This document shows positions 19,113 to 27,228 of a DNA stretch of 64,000 bases, piece by piece. Origin of the DNA: CAKKQX01 sp046313915. Lineage in GTDB: Bacteria; Pseudomonadota; Gammaproteobacteria; Burkholderiales; SG8-41. Below the pieces are notes generated by a model. The model was not told where the DNA came from. It did no database searches and saw nothing but the letters and a program-made list of their open reading frames with translations. Both the position numbers and the translations under genes were made by a program. The DNA lies in the NCBI GenBank assembly GCA_046313915.1, contig JBKBXX010000001.1, forward strand, positions 1 through 64,000, in the 5' to 3' direction. Position 1 is the stretch's first letter, and each line of letters starts with the position of its first letter.

Positions 19113-19777
19113 GGGGGCGATTTGGCCGCCAGGGCGGCGAACAGTTTGTCGCGGATATGCTCGACCGAGCCGCGGCCGTAGATGTTGACGTATTTCGGGG
19201 CGCGCGGATCGCCCGACGCGGCCCAGTCCATGTAGTACTGGATCAGGGGTTTGGTTTGTGAGTGATAGGTGGCGATGCGCTTTCTGACGGTTTCTTCCTG
19301 GTCGTCGGGACGCTGCACCAGGTCTTCACCCGTCACGTCGTCCTTGCCGGGCACTTTCGGCGGCTTGAATTCGACGTGGTAGCTGCGTCCCGAGGCCGGG
19401 TGCACGCGGCGTCCGCTCATGCGGCGCAGGATTTCCTGGTCGCCGACTTCGATTTCGATCACGAAATCGATGTCGATTCCCGCTTCGCGCAGCGCTTCTG
19501 CCTGCGGGATGGTGCGCGGGAAGCCGTCGATGATGAAGCCATGGGCGCAATCGGGCTCCTTGATGCGCTGCTTGACCAGTTCGATGACCACGTGATCGGG
19601 GACCAGGTCGCCTTTGTCCATGTATTTTTTTGCTTCCATGCCGAGCGGGGTGCCGGCCTTGATCGCGGCGCGCAGCATGTCACCGGTCGAGATCTGGGGA
19701 ATCTTGTACTTCTCGATCAGGAATTGCGCCTGTGTGCCTTTTCCGGCACCGGGCATACCTAACAGCAGGATACGCAT
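19109..19777 (-). CDS. adk: Adenylate kinase
   Basis: Interconverts ATP + AMP and 2 ADP. The 222-residue protein has the P-loop GMPGAGKGTQ at 7-16, the NMP-binding region QISTGDMLRAAIKAGTPLG, FIIDGFPRTIPQAE and the LID domain GRRVHPASGRSYHVEFKPPK without zinc cysteines, as in other Gram-negative bacteria. It clusters with PPi-PFK and, further on, the PPi pump; adenylate kinase recycles the AMP made in PPi-yielding reactions. kdsB ends upstream of it after a 162-base gap. Confidence 0.97.
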   Translation of the reverse strand: MRILLLGMPGAGKGTQAQFLIEKYKIPQISTGDMLRAAIKAGTPLGMEAKKYMDKGDLVPDHVVIELVKQRIKEPDCAHGFIIDGFPRTIPQAEALREAGIDIDFVIEIEVGDQEILRRMSGRRVHPASGRSYHVEFKPPKVPGKDDVTGEDLVQRPDDQEETVRKRIATYHSQTKPLIQYYMDWAASGDPRAPKYVNIYGRGSVEHIRDKLFAALAAKSPP

Positions 19778-19939
19778 GGGTTGGGGAACTCGGGAGCGGT
19801 TGTTGCGGCAGCGACCCGCGGTGCCATCATCTGAAACATCGGCCTGGAACGAAGCCGGCGGGCAGTCATAAGGCCGCTTTATTCATGTATAAAGTCGAAG
19901 TATAAACGGATTTGGGTTCCGGCAAAACCTGCCCCCGTC

Positions 19940-20761
19940 TCAGGCGTTGGCGAGCAGCTGCACGATCCGTTGCAGATCTTCCGGCGTGTCCACTCCGGGC
20001 GGGGAAGGGTGGGGACTCACGGTGACGCTGATGCGGTAACCATGCCACAGCACGCGCAATTGCTCGAGCGCTTCGAATTGTTCGAGCGGCGAAGGCGCGA
20101 GCGTTGGATAACGCGCGAGAAATCCGGCGCGGTAACCATAGATTCCGACGTGACGGTACGCGGGCATGCCGGCGGGCAGCGCGGCGATGTCGCCGGCATG
20201 GGCACCCGTCGCGGGATCGTAGAGGCGCGCAAACGCATCCCGCGCGAAAGGAATGGGGGCGCGGCTGAAATAGAGCGCGTAGCCGTTACGATCGCAGACC
20301 ACCTTGACGATGTGGGGGTTGAAAATGTCGGGTGGATTTTCGAGCGGGTGGCATGCCGTCGCCACCTCCGCATCGGCGTGATCGTAGAGGTTTTGCGCCA
20401 CCGTCCTGATCAGTTCCGGCGCGATCAGCGGCTCGTCGCCCTGGATGTTGACGACGATGTGGCGCGCGTCGTGGCCGCGCCGTTGCGATACTTCGGCTAC
20501 GCGCTCGGTGCCGGAAACGTGATCGCTTCGCGTCATCACCGCTTCGTAGCCGTGTTGTTTCACCGCGGCGGCGATTCCGGGATGGTCGGTGGCCACCAGC
20601 ACTTCGGCGGCGCCGCTGCGGCTGGCGCGCTCGGCGACGCGCACCACCATGGGCTTGCCGGCGATGTCGGCGAGCGGCTTGCCCGGGAAGCGCGATGAGG
20701 CGTAGCGCGCGGGGATGACGACCGAGAACTTCACGGCGTGAAATGCGCGGACGTCGGCCAT
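19940..20761 (-). CDS. kdsB: 3-deoxy-manno-octulosonate cytidylyltransferase (CMP-KDO synthetase)
   Basis: Activates KDO with CTP for lipopolysaccharide core assembly. The motif VVIPARYASSRFPGKPL sits at about residues 14-30, followed by VLVATDHPGIAAAV, NIQGDEPLIAP (metal and nucleotide binding) and the HVGIYGYRAGFL segment. The frame gives 273 residues from ATG 20761, but the family usually begins right before the first strand, so GTG 20734 (VKFSVVIPARY) is a serious alternative. It follows the Trm112-like and lpxK genes on the same strand, an order common in betaproteobacteria. Confidence 0.96.
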   Translation of the reverse strand: MADVRAFHAVKFSVVIPARYASSRFPGKPLADIAGKPMVVRVAERASRSGAAEVLVATDHPGIAAAVKQHGYEAVMTRSDHVSGTERVAEVSQRRGHDARHIVVNIQGDEPLIAPELIRTVAQNLYDHADAEVATACHPLENPPDIFNPHIVKVVCDRNGYALYFSRAPIPFARDAFARLYDPATGAHAGDIAALPAGMPAYRHVGIYGYRAGFLARYPTLAPSPLEQFEALEQLRVLWHGYRISVTVSPHPSPPGVDTPEDLQRIVQLLANA

Positions 20762-20799
20762 GAAGCGTGGCGCAGCATGGCGGTTCTACGGTTCACTTT

Positions 20800-20979
20800 T
20801 TACGGCTCTTCTTGCGGCGCCAGCTGGCGTGCTTCGTCTTCGAGCATGACCGGGATGCCGTCCTTGACCGGATAGGCGAGACGGCACGGCTTGCAGATCA
20901 GCTCGTTCTCGGTTTTTTTGTAAACCAGCGACCCCTTGCACAACGGGCACACCAGAATGTCGAGCAGCTTGCTGTCCAT
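20800..20979 (-). CDS. Trm112-family zinc-ribbon protein (YcaR-like)
   Basis: A 59-residue protein starting at ATG 20979 with MDSKLLDILVCPLCKGSL and ending at the TAA at 20800. It has the Trm112 pattern of two Cys pairs, CPLC near residue 11 and CKPC near residue 29, for zinc, followed by LAYPVKDGIPVMLEDEAR. Its start is 1 base after the lpxK stop, and kdsB follows after 38 bases. This lpxK-Trm112-kdsB order is widely conserved. Bacterial members are small and may act as partners of methyltransferases; the role here is not known. Confidence 0.92.
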   Translation of the reverse strand: MDSKLLDILVCPLCKGSLVYKKTENELICKPCRLAYPVKDGIPVMLEDEARQLAPQEEP

Positions 20980-20980
20980 T

Positions 20981-21979
20981 TCACTTTCCCAGTTTTTTCA
21001 GCACCAGTTCGCCGAATGCCGGATCGATTTCGGCCTCGACCCGCAGCACCCAGTGCTTTTCGGTGGCGAATGGACGGCATTTTACCGCATCTTTCTCGGT
21101 CATCACGACAAAGTCGGCGTCATCGCAGGCGAGTTCGCCGGCGCTGAACGCGTGGTGATCGGGAAAAGGATGGGCAGTAAAGGTGAGCCCCAGGCGCTGC
21201 AGCAGCTCGAAGAAACGTCGGGGATTGCCGATGCCGGCGATTGCGTGAACGCGGCGGTTCATGAATTGTTCCGCCACGGCCTTGTGATCGGGATTGAGCA
21301 GATTGTAAAAACCGCGGCTTTGCAGCGTCATGGCGAACGCCGGGGGCGCGCCTGTCCGCAGTCCGACCCCCGCCGACTGGCTGACATTGACCACGATGGC
21401 GTCGACCGCAGCAAGACGGGTTGCCGGTTCGCGCAACGGGCCCGCCGGGAGCAGCCGCGCGTTGCCGAGGCCGCGCGCGCCGTCGATGACTGCGATCTCG
21501 AGGTCGCGCTGCAGGGCGTAATGCTGCAGGCCGTCGTCGCTGACGATGACGTCGCATTCGGGGTGCGCCTGCAGCAGTGCCCGTGCCGCGGCGACACGAT
21601 CGGCGCCGACCCACACCGGGACGTTGGCGCGTTGTGCCAGCATCACCGGTTCATCGCCGCACGAGGCGACATCGCTGGCGGCGGTGACCGCGCGCGGTGA
21701 GGCGCCGCGTCTGCCGTAGCCGCGACTGACGATGCCGGGGCGCAGGCCGTGCTCACGCAGGAAATTCACCAGCCACAGCACGAGCGGGGTTTTGCCGGTG
21801 CCGCCGACAGTGATGTTGCCGACGACGACGACTGCGACCGGCAGCCTCGCTGCGGGAAGAATGCCGGCGCGATAGAGCGCGCGGCGCAACTTTACCGCCA
21901 GCAGGAAAAACAGGCTTAAAGGGTAGAGGAAAAACCCCAGCAGGGTGACGCGCTGCCAGTGTCGTTCGAGCCAGTTCAT
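20981..21979 (-). CDS. lpxK: Tetraacyldisaccharide 4'-kinase
   Basis: Phosphorylates the 4' position of the lipid A precursor at the inner membrane. The 332-residue protein has an N-terminal membrane-associated segment (VTLLGFFLYPLSLFFLLAV), the P-loop NITVGGTGKTPLVLWLV near residue 54, a DGLQHYALQRDLEIAVIDG segment and the C-terminal VVMTEKDAVKC. It belongs to the unit running exbB-exbD-lpxK-Trm112-kdsB, 71 bases after exbD, with a hairpin repeat in that gap. Confidence 0.96.
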   Translation of the reverse strand: MNWLERHWQRVTLLGFFLYPLSLFFLLAVKLRRALYRAGILPAARLPVAVVVVGNITVGGTGKTPLVLWLVNFLREHGLRPGIVSRGYGRRGASPRAVTAASDVASCGDEPVMLAQRANVPVWVGADRVAAARALLQAHPECDVIVSDDGLQHYALQRDLEIAVIDGARGLGNARLLPAGPLREPATRLAAVDAIVVNVSQSAGVGLRTGAPPAFAMTLQSRGFYNLLNPDHKAVAEQFMNRRVHAIAGIGNPRRFFELLQRLGLTFTAHPFPDHHAFSAGELACDDADFVVMTEKDAVKCRPFATEKHWVLRVEAEIDPAFGELVLKKLGK

Positions 21980-22000
21980 CGGGGGACGTAAGCAGCCAGC

Positions 22001-22047
22001 GTGAGCGGTAAGCGGGGAAAAGCGGTGATTTGCCGCTTACGGCTCAC
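22001..22047. repeat. Inverted repeat between exbD and lpxK
   Basis: GTGAGCGGTAAGCGG (22001-22015) pairs with CCGCTTACGGCTCAC (22033-22047), 14 of 15 positions, around a 17-base loop. It may lessen transcription into lpxK or protect the exbBD message. The core resembles the repeat at 13902-13947. Confidence 0.55.
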
Positions 22048-22050
22048 CGC

Positions 22051-22470
22051 TTATTTCTGTCCTGCCTGGGTGGTGAAAGTGATTTTGCCATAGCCGGCGA
22101 TGCGCGCCGCTTCCATCACGTTGATCACGGCCTGGTGCGGGGAATTGGCGTCGGCGCTGATGACGATCACCGGTTCCTTCATGTCGCCGGCGGCGCGCCG
22201 CAATTCCTGGCTGAAAGCCGCGGCGCCGCTGAAAACGACGGGCGATCTGTTGATCGCATACCTGCCGTGGGCATCGATGGCGACGTCGATCTGGGCCGGG
22301 CGCTCGGAAGGGGTGCCCGCCTCGGCGCTCGGCAGATTGATCTGCAACTCGGCGAAGCGCGAGTAAGTGGTGGTGACCATGAGGAAGATCAGTATCACCA
22401 GCAACACGTCGATCAGCGGAATGAAATTGATTTCCGGATCTTCGCGAACGGAACGCGACTGGAATTTCAT
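22051..22470 (-). CDS. exbD: ExbD/TolR-family biopolymer transport protein
   Basis: A 139-residue inner-membrane protein with one N-terminal helix (INFIPLIDVLLVILIFLMVTTTY, about 15-37) that carries the conserved Asp of the proton path (IPLIDVLL), and a periplasmic domain ending KITFTTQAGQK. With ExbB it forms the motor that couples the proton gradient to TonB or a related carrier. Its start lies 6 bases after the exbB stop. ExbD is chosen over TolR because no tolA/tolB follows; the pair beside lpxK is common in betaproteobacteria. Confidence 0.9.
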   Translation of the reverse strand: MKFQSRSVREDPEINFIPLIDVLLVILIFLMVTTTYSRFAELQINLPSAEAGTPSERPAQIDVAIDAHGRYAINRSPVVFSGAAAFSQELRRAAGDMKEPVIVISADANSPHQAVINVMEAARIAGYGKITFTTQAGQK

Positions 22471-22476
22471 TGCCGG

Positions 22477-23085
22477 CTACACCTGGCGTTCGCCGTGGAT
22501 GATTTCCACCAGCTTGACCGCCTGCATTTCCATCTCGATCAGCAGCGCGTCGACCTTGGCGCGGAAATGGCGGTAGAAAATCATGCTCGGCACTGCGACG
22601 ACCAGGCCGAAGGCGGTGTTGTAGAGCGCAATTGAAATGCCGTGCGCGAGTACCAGCGGATTGCCGCCTTGCGGCGATTGCGAGCCGAAAATCTCGATCA
22701 TGCCGACGACGGTGCCGAAAAGACCGAGCAGGGGGGCGATGGCGGCAATGGTTCCCAGGCTGGTGAGGAAGCGCTCGAGCTCGTGGGCCACACCGTGTCC
22801 TGCTTCCTCGATCGCCTCCTTCATGATCGCCGGCGTGCTTCTGACGTTCTTGAGCCCGGCGGCGAATACTTGACCCAGCGGCGAACCGGCGGAAAGACGT
22901 TCCAGCATCTGCGGCGTCACGCCGTTCTGGCGGTATTCCTGCGTTACCTCGAGCAGCAGATTCCTGGGGACGATCAGCGATTGCCGCAACGACCAGCAAC
23001 GTTCGCCGATGATGGCCAGGGCGATGACGGAGGAGATGATCAGCGGCCAGATCGGCCAGCCGGCGGCTTCAATGATGGCAAACAA
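22477..23085 (-). CDS. exbB: MotA/TolQ/ExbB proton-channel family protein
   Basis: A 202-residue inner-membrane protein with three helices: WPLIISSVIALAIIGERCWSL near 14-34 and two more in the second half (TIAAIAPLLGLFGTVVGMIEIF and IALYNTAFGLVVAVPSMIFY), the region that lines the proton channel with ExbD. The start is TTG at 23085, preceded by GGAG at 8 bases; no ATG fits. It is the first gene of the unit with exbD and is transcribed away from xseA. Confidence 0.92.
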   Translation of the reverse strand: MFAIIEAAGWPIWPLIISSVIALAIIGERCWSLRQSLIVPRNLLLEVTQEYRQNGVTPQMLERLSAGSPLGQVFAAGLKNVRSTPAIMKEAIEEAGHGVAHELERFLTSLGTIAAIAPLLGLFGTVVGMIEIFGSQSPQGGNPLVLAHGISIALYNTAFGLVVAVPSMIFYRHFRAKVDALLIEMEMQAVKLVEIIHGERQV

Positions 23086-23475
23086 GGCGATGCTCCGTGA
23101 AAAGTGGCCGTAACTCTATCCGGCTGACGGTTTTTCAGCAAGGCCGGAATCCAGAATTTTGGTTATGAAATTTTTTTAAGCGCATCATGCACAACAGGTT
23201 TTTTGTTTGTCCACAAAGTTTGTGGATAACCATGTGAATATTCTGTAAGCAGATTCGCTAAGTAAGTTTTTCATATGGTTTTTTTTGCCGCGCCCAAGTT
23301 TTGTGCGGAAATTATATGCTTAATAATCAATGAGTTGTATCGGCAATCCGATAATCATGGAAAACATGACCGACTCTCGTGCCGAAGCCGCAATTACTGT
23401 GGATGGTACAGCAGACTCGCCGGAAAACGGCGAACGCCGAAATCATGCGAAAATCCGCGATGTTAGAATGGGACC
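23086..23475. other. Divergent intergenic region between exbB and xseA
   Basis: 390 bases, unusually AT-rich for this genome. It carries a DnaA-box palindrome at 23207-23229, a divergent relative of the AT-rich motif on the minus strand at 23325-23340, and a TAGAAT hexamer at 23464-23469 only 6 bases before the xseA ATG. No real gene was recognised. Confidence 0.6.
23207..23229. promoter_or_regulatory. Inverted pair of DnaA-box-like sites
   Basis: TTGTCCACAAA (23207-23217) and TTTGTGGATAA (23219-23229) form an inverted repeat, 10 of 11 matching. The right arm holds a perfect DnaA box (TTATCCACA on the minus strand); the left holds TTGTCCACA, one mismatch. No dnaA or dnaN is nearby, so this is more likely a DnaA-responsive promoter site than an origin. 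Confidence 0.5.
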
Positions 23476-24813
23476 ATGCTCGATTTTCGCGCAGTCTTGT
23501 CGCCGGCGGTGATCACGGTCGGCGAACTCAACCGCCTGGCCAGAGAAGCGCTGGAGCAGCAGCTTCCGCTGATGTGGGTGGCAGGAGAAATCTCCAATTT
23601 CAAACGCTACGATTCCGGGCATTGTTATTTCACGTTGAAAGACGCGGTGGCGCAGGTCGATTGCGTGATGTTCCGTCACAAGGCACAGTATCTCGAATGG
23701 CTGCCGGAAAACGGCATGCAGGTCGAGGTACGGGCCTTGCCGACGCTTTACGAAGCCCGCGGCAAATTCCAGCTCAATGTCGAAAACGTGCGCCGGGCGG
23801 GACTTGGCGCGCTTTACGAAGCGTTCGAAAAGCTCAAGGCCAAGCTAAAGAAGGAAGGCCTGTTTGACGCAGTGCGCAAGCAGCCGCTGCCGGCGTTTCC
23901 GCGCGCAGTCGGCATCGTGACCTCGCCTCAGGCGGCGGCGCTGCGCGACGTGCTGACCACGCTCAGGCGCCGCATGCCTGCGCTGCCGGTGATTGTCTAT
24001 CCGGCGCCGGTGCAGGGTGAGGGTGCTGCGCAAAAAATCGCCCAGGCCATTGCGGTGGCGGGCGCACGCGGCGAATGCGATGTGCTCATCGTTTGCCGCG
24101 GCGGCGGCAGCATCGAGGATCTGTGGGCTTACAACGAAGAGGTGGTGGCGCGCGCGATCGCCGCCTGTCCGGTCCCGGTGGTGAGCGGCGTCGGGCACGA
24201 GACCGATTTCACCATTGCCGATTTCGTGGCTGCCGCGCGCGCGCCGACGCCGACCGCCGCGGCGCAGCTCGTGAGTCCGGACCGTGCCGAGCTCGCGCAG
24301 CGGCTCGCGCACTGGCGGCACCGGCTCGCCCGCATGGCCGGACGCATGCTGGAAGAGCGCATGCAGCGGCTCGATTACCTGTCGCGGCGGCTCACGCATC
24401 CGGGCGAGCGCATCAGGAACCAGACGCAGCATTTGCAGCATCTGGCAAGCCGTCTGCGCAGCGCGGCACGGCGCGAGGTGGAAAGCGGTTTATGGCGCGT
24501 GCGCGACCTCGCGCAGCAACTCGCCGCGGCCCGTCCGGACCTCGATGCGCTGGCAAGGCACAGCGATGAGGCGGCGCGGCGGCTGCGACAGGCGGCGCGC
24601 GATCGGCTCCGGACTGCCGCCATCCGGCTCGCGGGGCTCGAGGCCCATCTCAGGCATCTCAATCCGCAGCAGGTGCTGGAGCGCGGCTACAGCATCGCCG
24701 CGACCGCGGATGGCAGAATCGTGCGCGACAGCGCGCAGATTGCGATCGGCGCAGAACTGACCATCACTTTCGCCCGGGGGCGGGCCGCTGCCGAGGTGAA
24801 GCGCAAGGGCTGA
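23476..24813 (+). CDS. xseA: Exodeoxyribonuclease VII large subunit
   Basis: The 445-residue large subunit of the single-strand-specific exonuclease VII. The N-terminal OB fold starts at VITVGELNRLAREALE and continues WVAGEISNFKRYDSGHCYFTLKD. The catalytic core contains GIVTSPQAAALRDVLTTLRRR, CRGGGSIEDLWAYNEE and VSGVGHETDFTIADFVAAARAPTPTAAA. A long helical region with many Arg follows, and the C-terminus is NPQQVLERGYSIA. The small subunit xseB is not in the window. The stop is 4 bases from the end of the convergent flavoprotein gene. Confidence 0.97.
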   Translation: MLDFRAVLSPAVITVGELNRLAREALEQQLPLMWVAGEISNFKRYDSGHCYFTLKDAVAQVDCVMFRHKAQYLEWLPENGMQVEVRALPTLYEARGKFQLNVENVRRAGLGALYEAFEKLKAKLKKEGLFDAVRKQPLPAFPRAVGIVTSPQAAALRDVLTTLRRRMPALPVIVYPAPVQGEGAAQKIAQAIAVAGARGECDVLIVCRGGGSIEDLWAYNEEVVARAIAACPVPVVSGVGHETDFTIADFVAAARAPTPTAAAQLVSPDRAELAQRLAHWRHRLARMAGRMLEERMQRLDYLSRRLTHPGERIRNQTQHLQHLASRLRSAARREVESGLWRVRDLAQQLAAARPDLDALARHSDEAARRLRQAARDRLRTAAIRLAGLEAHLRHLNPQQVLERGYSIAATADGRIVRDSAQIAIGAELTITFARGRAAAEVKRKG

Positions 24814-24817
24814 GAGA

Positions 24818-26065
24818 TCAGGGCGGCAGCGCGATTTTCTGGTCGGTGCTGAATTGATAATCGCGGAACACGTGCTCTGCGCTGAGCAACTGATAGCTGC
24901 CGTCGGGCAGGCGCCGCGAGGTGTCCTTGAGGCGGTAGGTGTTGTGCCCGCAAGTCCAGCAGTCGAAATTGCGCATGGCGGTGCACAGGCAGGTCTTGTC
25001 CATCACCGAGATCTTTTTCGCGTTCGGGTGGGCGGCGACCTCGCGGTTGTAAGCCGTGATGTAGGCGCAATTGCCCGAGCCGTCGAGCAGATAGCCATAG
25101 GCCTCGCAATTGGGCCGGATGCCGGCGCCGATCGCCGGGCTGCCCTTCAGCATGCGCATCGGATAGCCGGTCGGCGAGATCGTGTTGACTTCGATGTCGT
25201 CTTCGTTCGCCTTGAAGTATTCCTGTTTCACCCTGGCGGGCAGGCCGCACTCGTGCGTCACGGTAAAGCGCGTCGCCACCTGTACCGCCGCGGCGCCCAT
25301 CTCGAGATAGGACACGGCGTCGCTGCCGGTGAAAATGCCGCCTGCCGGAATCAGCGGAATGTCCAGTTCTTCCGACCGCAGGTATTGCAGGATTTCGGCC
25401 ACGATCGTGCGCAGGTCGTATTTTGTCCAGTCGTCGATGCCGAAGCCGAGATGGCCGCCGGCGAGCGGCCCTTCGACGACGATGTAGTCGGGCAGCCGGC
25501 CGAGCCTTGCATTCTTGCGCAGGAACAGCTGCAGCGCCCGCAGCGACGAGACGATGATGCCGAGTTTGGCATCCCGGAAACGCGGATGGTCGGCGATCAG
25601 CGCGAACGAGCCGAGATGCAGCCCGGCTGAAAGCGTGATACCGTCGATGCCGGCGTCGAGCGCGGCGGACAGACGCACGCGCAGCGTTTCGCGCGGGGCG
25701 TTCATCGTGAGTTTTTCCATGCAGTTCACAAAGATCAGCCCGTCGCCGCGCTTGGCTTCCATCGTCCGGCCGACGTGGCTGTGGGTTGCTTCCGCAAGCC
25801 GGTCGAGATCGAACAGCACCTTGGATTTGTCGGAGCTCGCGACATTGTATTTGTAGAGCTTGCTCTTTTCCCTGACGAAATGCGTCCGGAAGCGCCGGTC
25901 GGAGACGGTCTGCACCATGGCATCGGAAATGTGACCGATGCCGCCCAGCCGCGCGGCCTCGAGCGCGAGCTCGGCCGTCGAGATGTCCACCCCCATTCCG
26001 CCCACCACGATCGGCACCAGTTCTCTTTTGCCGAAGCGCAGGCGAAAATCATCCACACGTTTCAT
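24818..26065 (-). CDS. Nitronate monooxygenase-like FMN oxidoreductase with Cys-rich C-terminus
   Basis: A 415-residue protein of the NAD(P)H-dependent flavin oxidoreductase/nitronate monooxygenase family (TIM barrel, FMN). Family segments are VVGGMGVDISTAELALEAARLGGIGHIS at the N-terminus, VEGPLAGGHLGFG near residue 199 and IPLIPAGGIFTGSDAVSYLEMGAAAVQVATRF near 240. After the barrel there is an extra tail of about 100 residues with a cysteine cluster CLCTAMRNFDCWTCGHN near 375, which could bind a metal or an Fe-S centre. That tail is unlike the classical short enzymes. The substrate is unknown. It diverges from the oxaloacetate-decarboxylase-like gene. Confidence 0.82.
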   Translation of the reverse strand: MKRVDDFRLRFGKRELVPIVVGGMGVDISTAELALEAARLGGIGHISDAMVQTVSDRRFRTHFVREKSKLYKYNVASSDKSKVLFDLDRLAEATHSHVGRTMEAKRGDGLIFVNCMEKLTMNAPRETLRVRLSAALDAGIDGITLSAGLHLGSFALIADHPRFRDAKLGIIVSSLRALQLFLRKNARLGRLPDYIVVEGPLAGGHLGFGIDDWTKYDLRTIVAEILQYLRSEELDIPLIPAGGIFTGSDAVSYLEMGAAAVQVATRFTVTHECGLPARVKQEYFKANEDDIEVNTISPTGYPMRMLKGSPAIGAGIRPNCEAYGYLLDGSGNCAYITAYNREVAAHPNAKKISVMDKTCLCTAMRNFDCWTCGHNTYRLKDTSRRLPDGSYQLLSAEHVFRDYQFSTDQKIALPP

Positions 26066-26242
26066 AGTCCTGTATGGGTACGGTCGATATAAAGGGGTGC
26101 TATTCTATCCGATTTACGGTGTCGTCATTGATACAATCCCGTCAGGGATTTGCCGCGCGGTGCGGCGGGCGCGGAATGGCGGCGTACAACGTATCTGAAA
26201 ACAACGCGACGGCGGGCAAACAAAAGGAAAGGATGGAACGCC

Positions 26243-27106
26243 ATGAATCACAACGAACAGCGCAACAGGCTGCGTGCGATATTGAGCGGATCGCGGTGTC
26301 TGTCGCCGGCAAGCGTGTTCGATCCGCTGTCGGCGCGCGTGGCGGAAGCGGTCGGCTACGAAATTGGCATGCTGGCGGGATCGGTGGCATCGAATACGAC
26401 GCTGGCAGCACCCGATCTGATCGTGCTGACGCTGACGGAGTTCGCCGAACAGATCCGGCGCATCATGCGTGCGAGCAGGCTTTCCCTGCTCGTTGACGCC
26501 GACCATGGCTACGGCAATGCCCTCAACGTCATGCGTACCGTGGAAGAACTCGAGCACGCCGGTGTCTCGGCGCTCAGCATCGAGGATACCGCGCTGCCCA
26601 TCCGCTTCGGCCAGGCCGAGGGCAGGGACGAGCTGATTGGTCCTGCGGAGATGGTCGGCAAGCTGAAAGCCGCGGTCGCCGCGCGGCGCGATCCCTCGCT
26701 CATCATCGCCGGGCGTACCGCGGCGCTCAAGGTGGAAGATACCGCGCGCACCGTCGAGCGCGTCAAGGCTTATGCCGCCACCGGCGTGGACGCCATTTTC
26801 ATCATCGGCGTGGAGTCGCTGGAACAGGTAAAAGCCGTGCATGAAGCAGCGAAGCTGCCGGTCATCGTCGGCTCCGCCCCGGCTGCGCTCAGACGCGAGG
26901 ATCTGGCCGCGTGCGGCGCGCGTATCCTGCTGCAAGGCCATCAGCCGGTGGCCGCCGCAGTCAAGGCGCTGCACGAGACCTACAGCCATTTGTTCAACGG
27001 CGGCGCCCCCGCCGATCTCAAGTCGAAAATCGCCTCGCCGCAGGAAATGGACTATCTGGTCAGAAGCGAGGACTACAGAAAATGGCAGCGGGAATATCTG
27101 CACTGA
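26243..27106 (+). CDS. Isocitrate lyase/PEP mutase superfamily protein, oxaloacetate decarboxylase-like
   Basis: A 287-residue TIM-barrel enzyme of the PEP mutase/isocitrate lyase superfamily. The Mg-binding region is LLVDADHGYGNALNVMRTV and the next segment is GVSALSIEDTALPIRFG, which resembles PA4872-type oxaloacetate decarboxylase rather than methylisocitrate lyase (which would show a KRCG-type Cys loop). GRTAALKVEDTARTVERVKAYAATGVDAIFIIG follows. The ATG at 26243 is preceded by GGAAAGGA at 10 bases; a longer upstream frame has no such support. The reaction is inferred from the family only. Confidence 0.8.
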   Translation: MNHNEQRNRLRAILSGSRCLSPASVFDPLSARVAEAVGYEIGMLAGSVASNTTLAAPDLIVLTLTEFAEQIRRIMRASRLSLLVDADHGYGNALNVMRTVEELEHAGVSALSIEDTALPIRFGQAEGRDELIGPAEMVGKLKAAVAARRDPSLIIAGRTAALKVEDTARTVERVKAYAATGVDAIFIIGVESLEQVKAVHEAAKLPVIVGSAPAALRREDLAACGARILLQGHQPVAAAVKALHETYSHLFNGGAPADLKSKIASPQEMDYLVRSEDYRKWQREYLH

Positions 27107-27228
27107 CGCCGCTGCGCTTTCTCGCGATGACGGAGGCGAAGACCCTGGTTTTGCCGGCATGAGATGGTCTGCGCTTCGTTGTGCCGGCAAGCGGCAATCA
27201 TTTTTTCGGCAATGCGGAAAGGACGGTC

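Noticed and set aside
23086..23475. Replication origin suggested by DnaA boxes and AT-rich DNA
   Set aside because: Only two boxes, no dnaA, dnaN, gyrB or parAB neighbours; a regulatory or titration site is more likely.
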